Source: Peribacillus huizhouensis
GTDB lineage: Bacteria > Bacillota > Bacilli > Bacillales > DSM-1321
Assembly: GCF_014138605.1 (NCBI RefSeq)
Contig: NZ_JACJHX010000001.1
Coordinates: forward strand, 186,001-250,000
Length of the DNA stretch: 64,000 nt
Direction of reading: 5' to 3'
Positions 1-7,883 of the stretch are shown here, piece after piece. The translations under genes and the position numbers were made by a program. Positions within the stretch are counted from its first letter, which is position 1, and every line of letters starts with the position of its first letter. The notes beneath the pieces were generated by a model. It saw nothing but the letters and a program-made list of their open reading frames with translations. It ran no database searches and was not told the origin of the DNA.

Positions 1-642
1 ACCGAAGCGGGATAACGGAATTTGCGAAAGCATTGCACCTTGTACTTCTTCAGTAAGTGATTCAGTCATGTCCGTGGAGATGAATCCAGGTGCAACTGCA
101 TTAACTGTAATTCCTCTTGAAGCAAGCTCTTTCGCTGCCGTTTTCGTTAATCCAATCACGCCCGCTTTAGCAGCAACATAATTCGCCTGTCCAGCGTTTC
201 CACTAACACCCACAATAGAAGCAATATTAATAATTCTACCACTGCGCTGTTTCATCATTGGACGAGTAACAGCTTTTGTGCAAAGGAACACACCTTTTAA
301 ATTGGTATTAATTACATCATCCCATTCAGTTTCTTTCATTCTCATTAACAAATTATCTCTAGTAATTCCAGCATTATTCACCATGATATCAATGCGTGGA
401 AATTTTTCGGTTACGCTTTTTATCATTGCTGTCACAGAATCAGAGTTTGCCACATCACATTGAATGGCAAATGCCTCTCGACCTAACAATTTAATTTCTT
501 CCACCACTTCATTCGCTTTCGCTTCACTTCCAGCATAGTTTACAGCAACATTTGCACCTTGTCGGGCTAGCTCAAGCGCGATTTCCTTGCCAATGCCACG
601 CGAAGCACCTGTTACTAGTGCGTATTTTCCTTCTAATTGCAT
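1..642 (-). CDS. fabG: 3-oxoacyl-ACP reductase FabG (partial, C-terminus outside window)
   Basis: NADPH-dependent reductase of the type II fatty acid synthesis cycle, acting on 3-oxoacyl-ACP in the cytoplasm. The 214 visible residues show the short-chain dehydrogenase cofactor motif TGASRGIG at 11-18, the NNAG motif near 90, and the catalytic Ser (in INIAS, about 142), Tyr (YVAAK, about 155) and Lys (about 159). The usual length is about 246 residues, so roughly 30 C-terminal residues and the stop lie beyond base 1. The ATG is preceded by a GAGGGG ribosome binding site inside the end of fabD, one base after the fabD stop, so the two are very likely translationally coupled. Part of the fapR-plsX-fabD-fabG operon. 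Confidence 0.97.
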   Translation of the reverse strand, partial: MQLEGKYALVTGASRGIGKEIALELARQGANVAVNYAGSEAKANEVVEEIKLLGREAFAIQCDVANSDSVTAMIKSVTEKFPRIDIMVNNAGITRDNLLMRMKETEWDDVINTNLKGVFLCTKAVTRPMMKQRSGRIINIASIVGVSGNAGQANYVAAKAGVIGLTKTAAKELASRGITVNAVAPGFISTDMTESLTEEVQGAMLSQIPLSRFG

Positions 643-643
643 G

Positions 644-1585
644 TTATTCCCCCCTCAAAGCTTCTACAGTTTTATCTAAACTCTCGGAATCATAGACAGA
701 ATAAATCGTAACAGATCGATCGATTTTCTTAATCAGCCCACTTAAGACCTTTCCTGGCCCTACTTCGATAAATGTATCCACACCTAAAGAAAGCAATGTT
801 TTCACACTATCTTCCCATAGAACTGGAGAGTATAATTGCTCAATTAATTTTTCTTTAATGTCATTTGCTGCGGTTACTGGTTGTGCAGTTACATTAGAGA
901 TGACAGGAACTTTAGCTTCACGAACGTCAATTTCGTCCAATACAGATTGAAGTTTAGAAGCAGCTGGCTCCATAAGCACTGAGTGGAAAGGACCACTTAC
1001 ATCAAGTGAAATAGCACGCTTAGCTCCTTGTTCTTTCGCATCTTTCCCTGCTTGTTCTACCCCTGTTGCGCTTCCTGAAATAACGATCTGACCAGGACAA
1101 TTAATATTCGCTAATTGAACTGGTTCTCCATTTTTTGTAACAGAATCTGTAATGTCCGCTAATGTTTCACGGTCCATCCCTAAAATCGCAGCCATTGCTC
1201 CTTGACCGTTCGGAACCGCTTCTTCCATAAATTCTCCACGCTTACTTACTGTATGTACGGCATCTTTAAAGTCGATTGCCTGACTAGCAACTAAAGCAGA
1301 ATATTCTCCTAAACTATGTCCTGCTGTGTAATCAGGAGAGATCCCTTCACCCTTCAATGCTTCAAACAATGCATAACTCACTGTCAAAATAGCGGGTTGT
1401 GCATGATAAGTTAATGTAAGCTTTTCTTGTGGGCCATTGAAAATAAGATCTGATAATGAGTAGTCAAGTGTTGTATCAGCAGAATGAAAAATTTGTTGTA
1501 CTTTTTCATTTTGTTCATACATATCTTTCCCCATTCCAACGATTTGTGATCCTTGACCTGGAAAAACAAAAGCAATTTTCCCCAT
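644..1585 (-). CDS. fabD: Malonyl-CoA:ACP transacylase FabD
   Basis: Moves malonyl from CoA to acyl carrier protein, supplying the elongation unit for fatty acid synthesis. The 313-residue protein is full length for the family. It opens with the FPGQGSQ motif (8-14), carries the nucleophile Ser91 in GHSLGEYSA, and His201 in the GPFHS motif, matching the known Ser/His catalytic pair. A GGGAGAG ribosome binding site precedes the ATG. It lies 27 bp after plsX and one base before fabG, in the FapR-controlled operon. Confidence 0.98.
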   Translation of the reverse strand: MGKIAFVFPGQGSQIVGMGKDMYEQNEKVQQIFHSADTTLDYSLSDLIFNGPQEKLTLTYHAQPAILTVSYALFEALKGEGISPDYTAGHSLGEYSALVASQAIDFKDAVHTVSKRGEFMEEAVPNGQGAMAAILGMDRETLADITDSVTKNGEPVQLANINCPGQIVISGSATGVEQAGKDAKEQGAKRAISLDVSGPFHSVLMEPAASKLQSVLDEIDVREAKVPVISNVTAQPVTAANDIKEKLIEQLYSPVLWEDSVKTLLSLGVDTFIEVGPGKVLSGLIKKIDRSVTIYSVYDSESLDKTVEALRGE

Positions 1586-1612
1586 AGCTTTCTCTCCCTA
1601 CATGTATTATTT

Positions 1613-2590
1613 TCATTCGATTGCAGTCTTAATCGTTGTTACCATTTCATTAGAAACCATAATTCTTGTCTGCCTTACTGCATTATAGATAGCATTCGCA
1701 TCTGATGATCCATGCGCCTTAATGACAGGTGCGTTTAATCCAAATAAAGCTGCTCCACCATATTCAGAGTAATCCATTTGATTTTTGATTTCCTTTAGCT
1801 CTGGCTTCAGTATAGCTGCTGCCAACTTACTTTTCATATTGCTCATTAATGCACTCTTTAACATCTTAAATACACTCATAGCTGTCCCTTCAATGGATTT
1901 GAGTACGATGTTACCAGTAAACCCATCAGTAACAACAACATCTGCAGGACCTTCAAGCAAGTCTCTAGCTTCAACATTTCCAACAAAGTTAATATTAGCT
2001 TCTTTTAAGAGTGTAAAAGCTTGTTTTGTTAATTCATTACCTTTTTTCTCTTCGGTACCAATATTAAGTAGGCCAACACGAGGGTTCTGTATCCCCCTAG
2101 CTTTCGCAGCATAGATCGAACCCATAATAGCATATTGGACAAGATGTTCCGGTTTGGCATCTGCATTCGCACCGACATCAAGCAAGACAAATCCTTTACC
2201 ATCGATGGTTGGCAATGTCGGTGAAAGTGCCGGCCGCTCTATACCTGGAATTCGACCGACAACGAACAGCCCTGTTGCCATTAAAGCACCTGTATTCCCC
2301 GCAGAGATACATGCATCCGCTAATCCATCTGCTACCTGCTGGGCTGCTAATACCATCGATGCCGTCTTTTTCCTTCGTACTGCACGTACAGGCTCATCTG
2401 TACTTAGAATTATTTCATCTGTATGTATGATTGTGATTCGTTCTTTATTTGTCAAATGAGCGTTGATTTGAGTTTCATCGCCAACAAAAACAATCTCGAC
2501 ATCCGGAAATGCTTCAATAGCCTTCATCGCACCGAGAACCGTTTCTTTCGGCCCATGATCTCCACCCATTACATCCATAGCTATCTTCAT
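1613..2590 (-). CDS. plsX: Phosphate acyltransferase PlsX
   Basis: Converts acyl-ACP and phosphate to acyl-phosphate, the substrate of PlsY in the first step of phosphatidic acid synthesis; a peripheral membrane enzyme. The 325-residue protein begins with the family signature [14 protein letters not shown] and contains the glycine-rich stretches [13 protein letters not shown] and [13 protein letters not shown]. Its start overlaps the fapR stop by 4 bases (ATGA), a sign of translational coupling. The fapR-plsX-fabD-fabG order is the standard one in Bacillus. Confidence 0.98.
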   Translation of the reverse strand: MKIAMDVMGGDHGPKETVLGAMKAIEAFPDVEIVFVGDETQINAHLTNKERITIIHTDEIILSTDEPVRAVRRKKTASMVLAAQQVADGLADACISAGNTGALMATGLFVVGRIPGIERPALSPTLPTIDGKGFVLLDVGANADAKPEHLVQYAIMGSIYAAKARGIQNPRVGLLNIGTEEKKGNELTKQAFTLLKEANINFVGNVEARDLLEGPADVVVTDGFTGNIVLKSIEGTAMSVFKMLKSALMSNMKSKLAAAILKPELKEIKNQMDYSEYGGAALFGLNAPVIKAHGSSDANAIYNAVRQTRIMVSNEMVTTIKTAIE

Positions 2591-3171
2591 CGTTTTTCAT
2601 CCTTTTCTAGCTGACATGATCGGAACATCTCGAACTCTCCCTTAAAAACCAGTTCATTCCCTACAAAACTACTTACTTCAACGAGAGAACGATCTGCTAA
2701 ATGATCAGTCTTTTGCACCTTCGCCTTTGCAATAACTCTTTCATTTTCCTTTACTGAACGGGTAAACAAGATAGATGCTTTCGCTGTTAAAGCCAATTCG
2801 TCATTAATAACAGCAACAGCTAAAGAGTTTGCCTGAGCAAATAAATGATGTCCCCTTGCTATCCCGTTGCGTTGGAAAACATGTTCTTTTTTTATATCTA
2901 AAATTGAAATGGCTTGTTGATCTAAATGTATATCAATTACTTCACCAATGACTTCTTCCAACGGCAAAGCCCGTACTTCATCAGTTAATGTTTGCTCCGC
3001 TACATTTTTAATGCGCTCGCGAAGCTCAGGTATTGATAATTCAAGTCGGTCCAAACGTATAGTTTGTACGCTAACCGAAAATTTATTAGCCAGCTCCTCA
3101 TCTGTAACAAAAGGATTTTCCTTTATCGTTTCGACTAACAACTGCTGGCGTTCCTTCTTATTTCTTCGCAT
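2587..3171 (-). CDS. fapR: FapR, malonyl-CoA-responsive repressor of lipid synthesis
   Basis: Transcriptional repressor of fatty acid and phospholipid genes; malonyl-CoA binding releases it from DNA. An N-terminal helix-turn-helix (about 1-55, with [23 protein letters not shown]) is joined to a C-terminal hot-dog thioesterase-like domain that contains the effector-binding stretch [18 protein letters not shown] chose the ATG at 3171 (MRRNKKER), giving 194 residues, because it aligns with the B. subtilis N-terminus and has GGTGA 8 bases upstream. An in-frame ATG at 3186 would add five residues and lacks a good site. It is the first gene of its operon and is probably self-regulated through the operator just upstream. 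Confidence 0.96.
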   Translation of the reverse strand: MRRNKKERQQLLVETIKENPFVTDEELANKFSVSVQTIRLDRLELSIPELRERIKNVAEQTLTDEVRALPLEEVIGEVIDIHLDQQAISILDIKKEHVFQRNGIARGHHLFAQANSLAVAVINDELALTAKASILFTRSVKENERVIAKAKVQKTDHLADRSLVEVSSFVGNELVFKGEFEMFRSCQLEKDEKR

Positions 3172-3194
3172 ATTGAAGGTCACCATCCATAGTA

Positions 3195-3211
3195 TTATGA
3201 CTAGGTACTAA
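3195..3211 (-). promoter_or_regulatory. FapR operator
   Basis: On the minus strand this reads TTAGTACCTAGTCATAA, a 17-bp imperfect inverted repeat one base different from the FapR site I recall from B. subtilis (TTAGTACCTAGTCTTAA). It sits between the -10 box and the fapR start, overlapping the expected transcription start. Binding there would block initiation, so fapR, plsX, fabD and fabG are probably all repressed by FapR itself. Confidence 0.92.
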
Positions 3212-3215
3212 TAGT

Positions 3216-3244
3216 AGTATATAGATAATAAAAGCAGATTGCAA
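3216..3244 (-). promoter_or_regulatory. Sigma-A promoter of the fapR operon
   Basis: Minus-strand TTGCAA (3239-3244) and TATACT (3216-3221) separated by exactly 17 bp. The -10 is immediately upstream of the FapR operator, as expected for an autoregulated promoter. The -35 falls at the end of a dispersed intergenic repeat copy. Confidence 0.75.
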
Positions 3245-3352
3245 GAACAAAAGCGAAGACGAACAAGATATATGGAGAGTGGTTTTCTCTCCATATATCT
3301 TGTTTAATTTTTGACCCCGAGGGGTTAGGCGCTGGAGCTGGATGTGGCCAGA
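3240..3352 (-). repeat. Dispersed intergenic repeat, copy P1 (GTCCAG...GCTTTTGTTCTTG type)
   Basis: On the minus strand it starts with CCAGCTCCAGCGCCTAACCC and ends with GCTTTTGTTCTTGC, the ends of a repeat I recognise from many Bacillaceae genomes. Its core is a perfect 18-bp stem (3262-3279 with 3287-3304, AAGATATATGGAGAG type) and a 7-base loop. No protein is encoded. A second, more diverged copy lies about 45 bp upstream. The stem has no strong T-run on the minus strand, so it is not a convincing terminator. Confidence 0.7.
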
Positions 3353-3394
3353 CAAATTAAATTAACCACTTAAATAATTTCGTATAGTTTCCTA

Positions 3395-3530
3395 ATCAAG
3401 AACAAAAGCGAAAGCAGATTGATCACCCTAAAATCTAGATAAGCCAAGCAAAGCTGTAAGAGGAATAGTCTTCTCCCCATCAGATTGCTTGGCTTACGGC
3501 CTTGAGGAGTTAAGTTGCCTGAATTGGACA
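3395..3530 (-). repeat. Dispersed intergenic repeat, copy P2 (diverged)
   Basis: Shares its ends with P1 (minus strand TGTCCAATTCAGGCAACTTA at the start, GCTTTCGCTTTTGTTCTTG at the end), but the middle is different. The middle carries an 11-bp inverted repeat TAAGCCAAGCA (3440-3450 with 3486-3496). Homology is clear at the edges only, as expected for a structured element whose core drifts. Confidence 0.55.
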
Positions 3531-3589
3531 TCAAAACTCGATTTGAAATCATATACCCTATTCTACTGTACTGTCACCACTTGAGATAC

Positions 3590-3615
3590 AAAAAAAACAA
3601 GTTATGTTACATAAC
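3590..3615 (-). terminator. Rho-independent terminator after recG
   Basis: Minus-strand stem GTTATG-TAA-CATAAC followed by TTG and eight T residues, 70 bp after the recG stop. The short stem makes it moderate in strength. It would separate the sda-recG transcript from the fapR operon. Confidence 0.6.
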
Positions 3616-3684
3616 CGTAACCTACGTGCGTAAATGCAAGGAAAAACACTAACACTTTTTGAAATCATGCATCTTAAAAGTCTC

Positions 3685-5733
3685 TCAATCTAGCTTCTCA
3701 CCATTTAATACTCCAGTTTCTTCAAGACTATTTCTAAGGGATTCGTATTGCGGTTCATTCCAGAAGCTTACTGATGCAATTAATCGAGCCGCATCATCTC
3801 TCGCTACCTCAAGAGTACGATAATCATGAACCATATCAGCTACTTTAAAATCAGGTAATCCACTTTGTTTCTTTCCAAAAAAATCACCAGGACCACGTAA
3901 TTCCAAATCTTTTTCTGATAGAACGAAGCCATCGTTTGTTTCCGTCATAATCTTCATCCGCTCTTTACCATTTTCTGATTTAGGATCTGCAAGCAGGATA
4001 CAATACGACTGATCACTTCCCCTTCCAACACGGCCCCTCAATTGATGTAATTGGGCAAGTCCAAACCGTTCAGCGTCATAAATAACCATAACCGTAGCAT
4101 TTGGAACATTCACACCAACCTCAACAACAGTTGTGGAGATAAGAATTTGGGTTTCATTTTCACTAAATTGTTTCATAACAGTTTCTTTCTCATCAGCTGG
4201 CAAGCGACCATGCATTAGGCCAACATGATATCGCCCCTCATAGTAGTGTGTGAGCATCGCATGTACATCTAGTACGTTTTGTAAATCTAGCTTTTCAGAC
4301 TCTTCAATAAGCGGACAAATAACGTATGCTTGACGTCCTTTTCGCAATTCTTTTTCTATAAAACTTAATATTCGGTCGAGCATATCATGTTTTGCCCAAT
4401 ACGTTTCAATTACTTTTCTGCCTGCTGGCATTTCATCGATTGTAGAAACGTCCATTTCTCCAAAAACGGTAATCGCCAATGTTCGCGGAATCGGCGTTGC
4501 AGTCATGAAGAGTACATCAGGACTTTCTCCTTTTTCTCGAAGAATTCTCCTCTGCTGTACTCCAAAGCGATGCTGCTCATCGGTTATCACTAATCCTAAG
4601 TTGCAAAAATTCACTTCTTCTTGAATGAGGGCATGGGTACCAATTAGAATATCTATTTCTCCTTTTTCTAGGGCAAAAAGAAGCTCACGCCGTCTTTTCC
4701 CCTTGACCGAACTTGTAAGAAGGTCAACCGAAATTCCTACCGGTTCAAGCATAGTCTTTAAGGAATGAGCATGCTGTTCCGCCAATATTTCTGTAGGAAC
4801 CATTAGCGCACCTTGATACCCTGCGGTAACAGAAGAAAAAAGTGCGATTGCAGCTACAACGGTTTTTCCTGAACCTACGTCTCCTTGAAGCAGACGATTC
4901 ATTCGATAAGGAGATGTCATGTCTGAAGAAATTTCATTTACAACACGTTTTTGGGCGTCCGTTAGCGGAAATGGCAAAGACTCGATGAACATATTGACCT
5001 TATTTTCATCGTACTTTTGTTCGATCCCAAGTGATTGTTCTCTTTGCACTTTGCGCATTGCTTGCATTTTTAGCTGAAATAATAAAAATTCCTCATAAAC
5101 AAATCGTCTTCTAGCTTGTTTGAGAGCTTGTTCATCTTTAGGGTAATGCATGGAATGAAGCGCACTCGGACGATCCATTAACTTATATCGGGTTAGCAAT
5201 GAATCTGGCAAGTTTTCTGCAAGCATCGCTCGATATTGTTCAAAAGCATTTGTAATATATCTGCGAATTCCTTTGACTGATATACTTCCACGTACCGAGT
5301 AAACGGGTTCAAACTCTTTTTCCATCCTATGTGGACCGAAATGACATTCGTTCCCAGTTATCATTTGGCGATGACGATCCCATTTACCGGTCACAGTAAT
5401 CACATCATTTATGTTCATTTTACTTTTTAAATACGGCTGATTAAAAAAAATAACCGTGATTAAATATCGACCGGTTAATAATTTTATCATAAGCCTCGAC
5501 TTTTTCTTCCCGTAGTACGTGAGAGATGGTTGACTATGAAGCTTTCCTTCGACTGTAACCCGTTCGTCATGCTCTGTCGTTTCTAAATCTTTTAATCGAT
5601 AATCCTCGTATCTATACGGTAAAAATTCAAGTAGGTCCAAAACAGAAACTATAGCCATTTCTTCAAGTGCCATTGCTGTTTCATTTCCAATTCCTTTAAT
5701 GGCGGTAACAGGATCTAATACTGACAGATTCAC
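3685..5733 (-). CDS. recG: ATP-dependent DNA helicase RecG
   Basis: Branched-DNA translocase that remodels stalled replication forks and Holliday junctions. The 682 residues are full length: a wedge/OB domain (about 1-190), helicase domain 1 with Walker A GDVGSGKT at 284-291 and DEQH box at 385-388, helicase domain 2 with the QLRGRVGRG motif VI, and the RecG C-terminal region. The start codon is GTG and overlaps the sdaAA stop as GTGA, so translation is coupled. The sdaAB-sdaAA-recG order is typical of Bacillus. Confidence 0.97.
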   Translation of the reverse strand: MNLSVLDPVTAIKGIGNETAMALEEMAIVSVLDLLEFLPYRYEDYRLKDLETTEHDERVTVEGKLHSQPSLTYYGKKKSRLMIKLLTGRYLITVIFFNQPYLKSKMNINDVITVTGKWDRHRQMITGNECHFGPHRMEKEFEPVYSVRGSISVKGIRRYITNAFEQYRAMLAENLPDSLLTRYKLMDRPSALHSMHYPKDEQALKQARRRFVYEEFLLFQLKMQAMRKVQREQSLGIEQKYDENKVNMFIESLPFPLTDAQKRVVNEISSDMTSPYRMNRLLQGDVGSGKTVVAAIALFSSVTAGYQGALMVPTEILAEQHAHSLKTMLEPVGISVDLLTSSVKGKRRRELLFALEKGEIDILIGTHALIQEEVNFCNLGLVITDEQHRFGVQQRRILREKGESPDVLFMTATPIPRTLAITVFGEMDVSTIDEMPAGRKVIETYWAKHDMLDRILSFIEKELRKGRQAYVICPLIEESEKLDLQNVLDVHAMLTHYYEGRYHVGLMHGRLPADEKETVMKQFSENETQILISTTVVEVGVNVPNATVMVIYDAERFGLAQLHQLRGRVGRGSDQSYCILLADPKSENGKERMKIMTETNDGFVLSEKDLELRGPGDFFGKKQSGLPDFKVADMVHDYRTLEVARDDAARLIASVSFWNEPQYESLRNSLEETGVLNGEKLD

Positions 5734-6614
5734 TCTTGTGTTAGCGGCATACCAAAGATTTTAGCAGCTAAAGCTCGACCAGTTGGTGTATCCGCCAATC
5801 CTCCTTCACCCGTTTCTCTCAGTGCAGACGGCATCGATTGGCCAATTTTGAACATCGCACTAATTACTTCATCACAAGGGATTCGACTTTTAATGCCAGC
5901 TAGAGCCATATCAGCCGCTACCATAGCATTTGCAGCTCCCATTGCATTTCGTTTTACACATGGTACTTCCACGAGCCCCGCCACTGGATCGCAAACTAGT
6001 CCCAACATATTTTTCAGTGTAATCGCCATCGCTTCCGCACATTGCGCTGGCGTGCCTCCTGCCATTTCCACAATCGCCGCGGCTGCCATCCCTGCAGCTG
6101 ACCCTACTTCAGCCTGACACCCACCAGCAGCACCCGATATGGACGCATTATTAGCTACTACAAACCCAAAAGCACCTGAAGTGAAAAGAAACTCAATTTT
6201 TTGTTCATGGCTTGGTTTTAATTTTTTTTGTACAGCAAATAATGTACCTGGAACAACTCCTGCGGACCCCGCAGTCGGTGTTGCACATATCGTTCCCATT
6301 GCGGCGTTCACTTCGTTCGTCGCAACCGCTTTGCTTACTGCATCAAGCAATACTTCACCAGAAAGAAAATTTCCTTTTTTTATATATTCCTGCATCAGAA
6401 CAGCGTCGCCACCTGTTAATCCTGAGACCGATTTAACCCCTTCTAGACCCCTTTCTACCGCTTTCTCCATAACTTCAAGATTCGTTTCCATTTGTTTCAT
6501 AATTTGTTCACGTGTTCTTCCGGTTATTTCAATTTCTTGTTCAATCATGATTGTAGAAATTTTTTTTTGTTGAGTTTCAGCCATTTCTACCAATTCCGCA
6601 ACGTTTCGAAACAT
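5730..6614 (-). CDS. sdaAA: L-serine dehydratase, alpha subunit
   Basis: With SdaAB, forms the iron-sulfur L-serine deaminase that converts serine to pyruvate and ammonia. The 294-residue catalytic subunit holds the conserved Cys-bearing segments ICATPTAGSAGVVPG, LVCDPVAGLVEVPC and its following KRN, which in this family ligate the [4Fe-4S] cluster. A TCCTCC-type ribosome binding site (AGGAGG on the minus strand) precedes the ATG. Directly upstream of that site lies a deletion copy of a dispersed repeat. Confidence 0.96.
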   Translation of the reverse strand: MFRNVAELVEMAETQQKKISTIMIEQEIEITGRTREQIMKQMETNLEVMEKAVERGLEGVKSVSGLTGGDAVLMQEYIKKGNFLSGEVLLDAVSKAVATNEVNAAMGTICATPTAGSAGVVPGTLFAVQKKLKPSHEQKIEFLFTSGAFGFVVANNASISGAAGGCQAEVGSAAGMAAAAIVEMAGGTPAQCAEAMAITLKNMLGLVCDPVAGLVEVPCVKRNAMGAANAMVAADMALAGIKSRIPCDEVISAMFKIGQSMPSALRETGEGGLADTPTGRALAAKIFGMPLTQE

Positions 6615-6627
6615 ATAACATCCTCCT

Positions 6628-6732
6628 TATAAAGTGATACTTCAAACAGTGGGGGCTTCAACCACCACTTGCGCCTCTTCGATACCTCTAAGCCTATAAG
6701 GTGGACGCTTACTTCCGGTTAATGCAGGAAAT
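6628..6732 (+). repeat. Deletion derivative (copy C) of the 320-bp structured repeat
   Basis: Begins with the family 5' end ATAAAGTGATACTTCAAACA, then jumps to the 3' domain (ACCACCACTT ... AAGGTGG ... CCGGTTAATGCAGGA); the central part of the full-length copies is missing. It abuts the ribosome binding site of sdaAA. No coding potential. The remaining sdaAB-sdaAA gap to 6850 shows nothing else. Confidence 0.7.
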
Positions 6733-6850
6733 AAGTGAATAGGTTTCCGTTAATCAGCACCATACACTTGCCATCATAACTTCTTTTTAAAATATCTTAT
6801 ATTTTTTATTTCCTGCTTTAATCTTTAGGTTTTGTGAGTTCTCGAGATTG

Positions 6851-7513
6851 TTAATCAACAATTCTCGCCACTTGCGTAATATAAGGTAGTCCTTCAATTT
6901 CCGTTATAACAGCGTCATCGATATTCTGATCTACTTCAATGACCATTAAAGCCATCTTACCTTTTTCCTTGCGTGACACTTCCATATGACCTATATTCAT
7001 TTCGTGTTTAGAAAGAATATTAGCCACGTTAGCAATTGCACCAAAACGGTCATCATGCACAACTAAAATAGCAGGATGGTGACCAGATAATCGCAGTTTG
7101 AATCCATTTAGTTCAGTAATTTCAATCTTTCCGCCACCAATAGAAATACCAACTAATTCCAATTCACCTTTAGAGTCACCAATCACTAATTTTGCCGTGT
7201 TTGGATGATCAGGTACCGCTTCTTCTTCATGAAAAGAAATTTTCATTTTTTTTAAAGCTGCTAAATTTAATGATTGTTTAATACGTTCATCAAATGTATC
7301 AAAATCTAGCAAACCACCAACAAGCGCAACATCTGTTCCATGTCCCTTATAGGTCTTTGCAAATGATCCATATAAATAAATTTCAGCCCACTCTGGTTCA
7401 CGTCCGAAGAGATTTCGTGCAACTCGTCCAATCCTTGCTGCACCAGCGGTATGTGAACTTGAAGGTCCTATCATCACTGGACCGATAATGTCAAATACGC
7501 TTTTATACTTCAT
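6851..7513 (-). CDS. sdaAB: L-serine dehydratase, beta subunit
   Basis: Partner of SdaAA. Residues 1-145 form the beta domain, with the signature GPVMIGPSSSHTAGAARIGR near the N-terminus. Residues from about 148 form an ACT domain (ILVVHDDRFGAIANVANILSKH), which in Bacillus-type enzymes is proposed to act in regulation. The 220-residue length is normal. A GGAG-type site precedes the ATG. It is separated from sdaAA by 236 bp holding a repeat remnant, so the two may be less tightly coupled than in B. subtilis. Confidence 0.95.
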   Translation of the reverse strand: MKYKSVFDIIGPVMIGPSSSHTAGAARIGRVARNLFGREPEWAEIYLYGSFAKTYKGHGTDVALVGGLLDFDTFDERIKQSLNLAALKKMKISFHEEEAVPDHPNTAKLVIGDSKGELELVGISIGGGKIEITELNGFKLRLSGHHPAILVVHDDRFGAIANVANILSKHEMNIGHMEVSRKEKGKMALMVIEVDQNIDDAVITEIEGLPYITQVARIVD

Positions 7514-7685
7514 CGATTACTCTCCTTAGATTTCAGATTCTTTATCAGCCATACCTTTTACTATTTTATTAATAAATGAAGAACAAGTTCCAATTAAGGG
7601 CATCTTCCAATGTAAGAATATTACTAACCAAAAATCACTCAAAAAAATTTTTTGAGTAAATAGGCATGTTAATGTTTTTAAAGAT

Positions 7686-7722
7686 AAAAAAGACTGCAAT
7701 ACCGAGTAGGCATGCAGCTTTA
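7686..7722 (-). terminator. Likely rho-independent terminator after fakA
   Basis: Minus-strand hairpin AAGCTGCA ... TGCAGTCTT (one bulge) followed by TTTTTTATC. It lies between fakA and sdaAB and would end the asp23-fakA transcript. Confidence 0.55.
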
Positions 7723-7764
7723 TTTTGACATTTAATCTTCTAATCAGCAAGTGAAAAGATTGGG

Positions 7765-7829
7765 ATAAAGTGAAACTTCAATCAGCGAGGGGTTTTATTC
7801 TTCCCCAACTGATTAACTGTATCTCACCC
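7765..7829 (+). repeat. Deletion derivative (copy E) of the 320-bp structured repeat
   Basis: Carries the family 5' end ATAAAGTGAAACTTCAATCA and its first hairpin (AATCAGCGAGGGG ... CCCCAACTGATT), then joins directly to ACTGTATCTCACC, which lies about 200 bases further on in the full-length copies. A clean internal deletion. The rest of the 7514-7883 gap holds only the terminator noted separately. Confidence 0.7.
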
Positions 7830-7883
7830 TTCGAAGATTCCAGTATGATAAACCGGAATAAGTCATAGTCATTTATTAAAAAA

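Noticed and set aside
3158-3552. Two minus-strand ORFs of 60-65 codons between recG and fapR
   Set aside because: They cover the intergenic repeats P1 and P2 and the fapR promoter/operator; coding is not plausible.
4387-6573. Long plus-strand frames within recG and sdaAA (up to 144 codons)
   Set aside because: Antisense shadows of well-conserved genes with no ribosome binding sites or family motifs.
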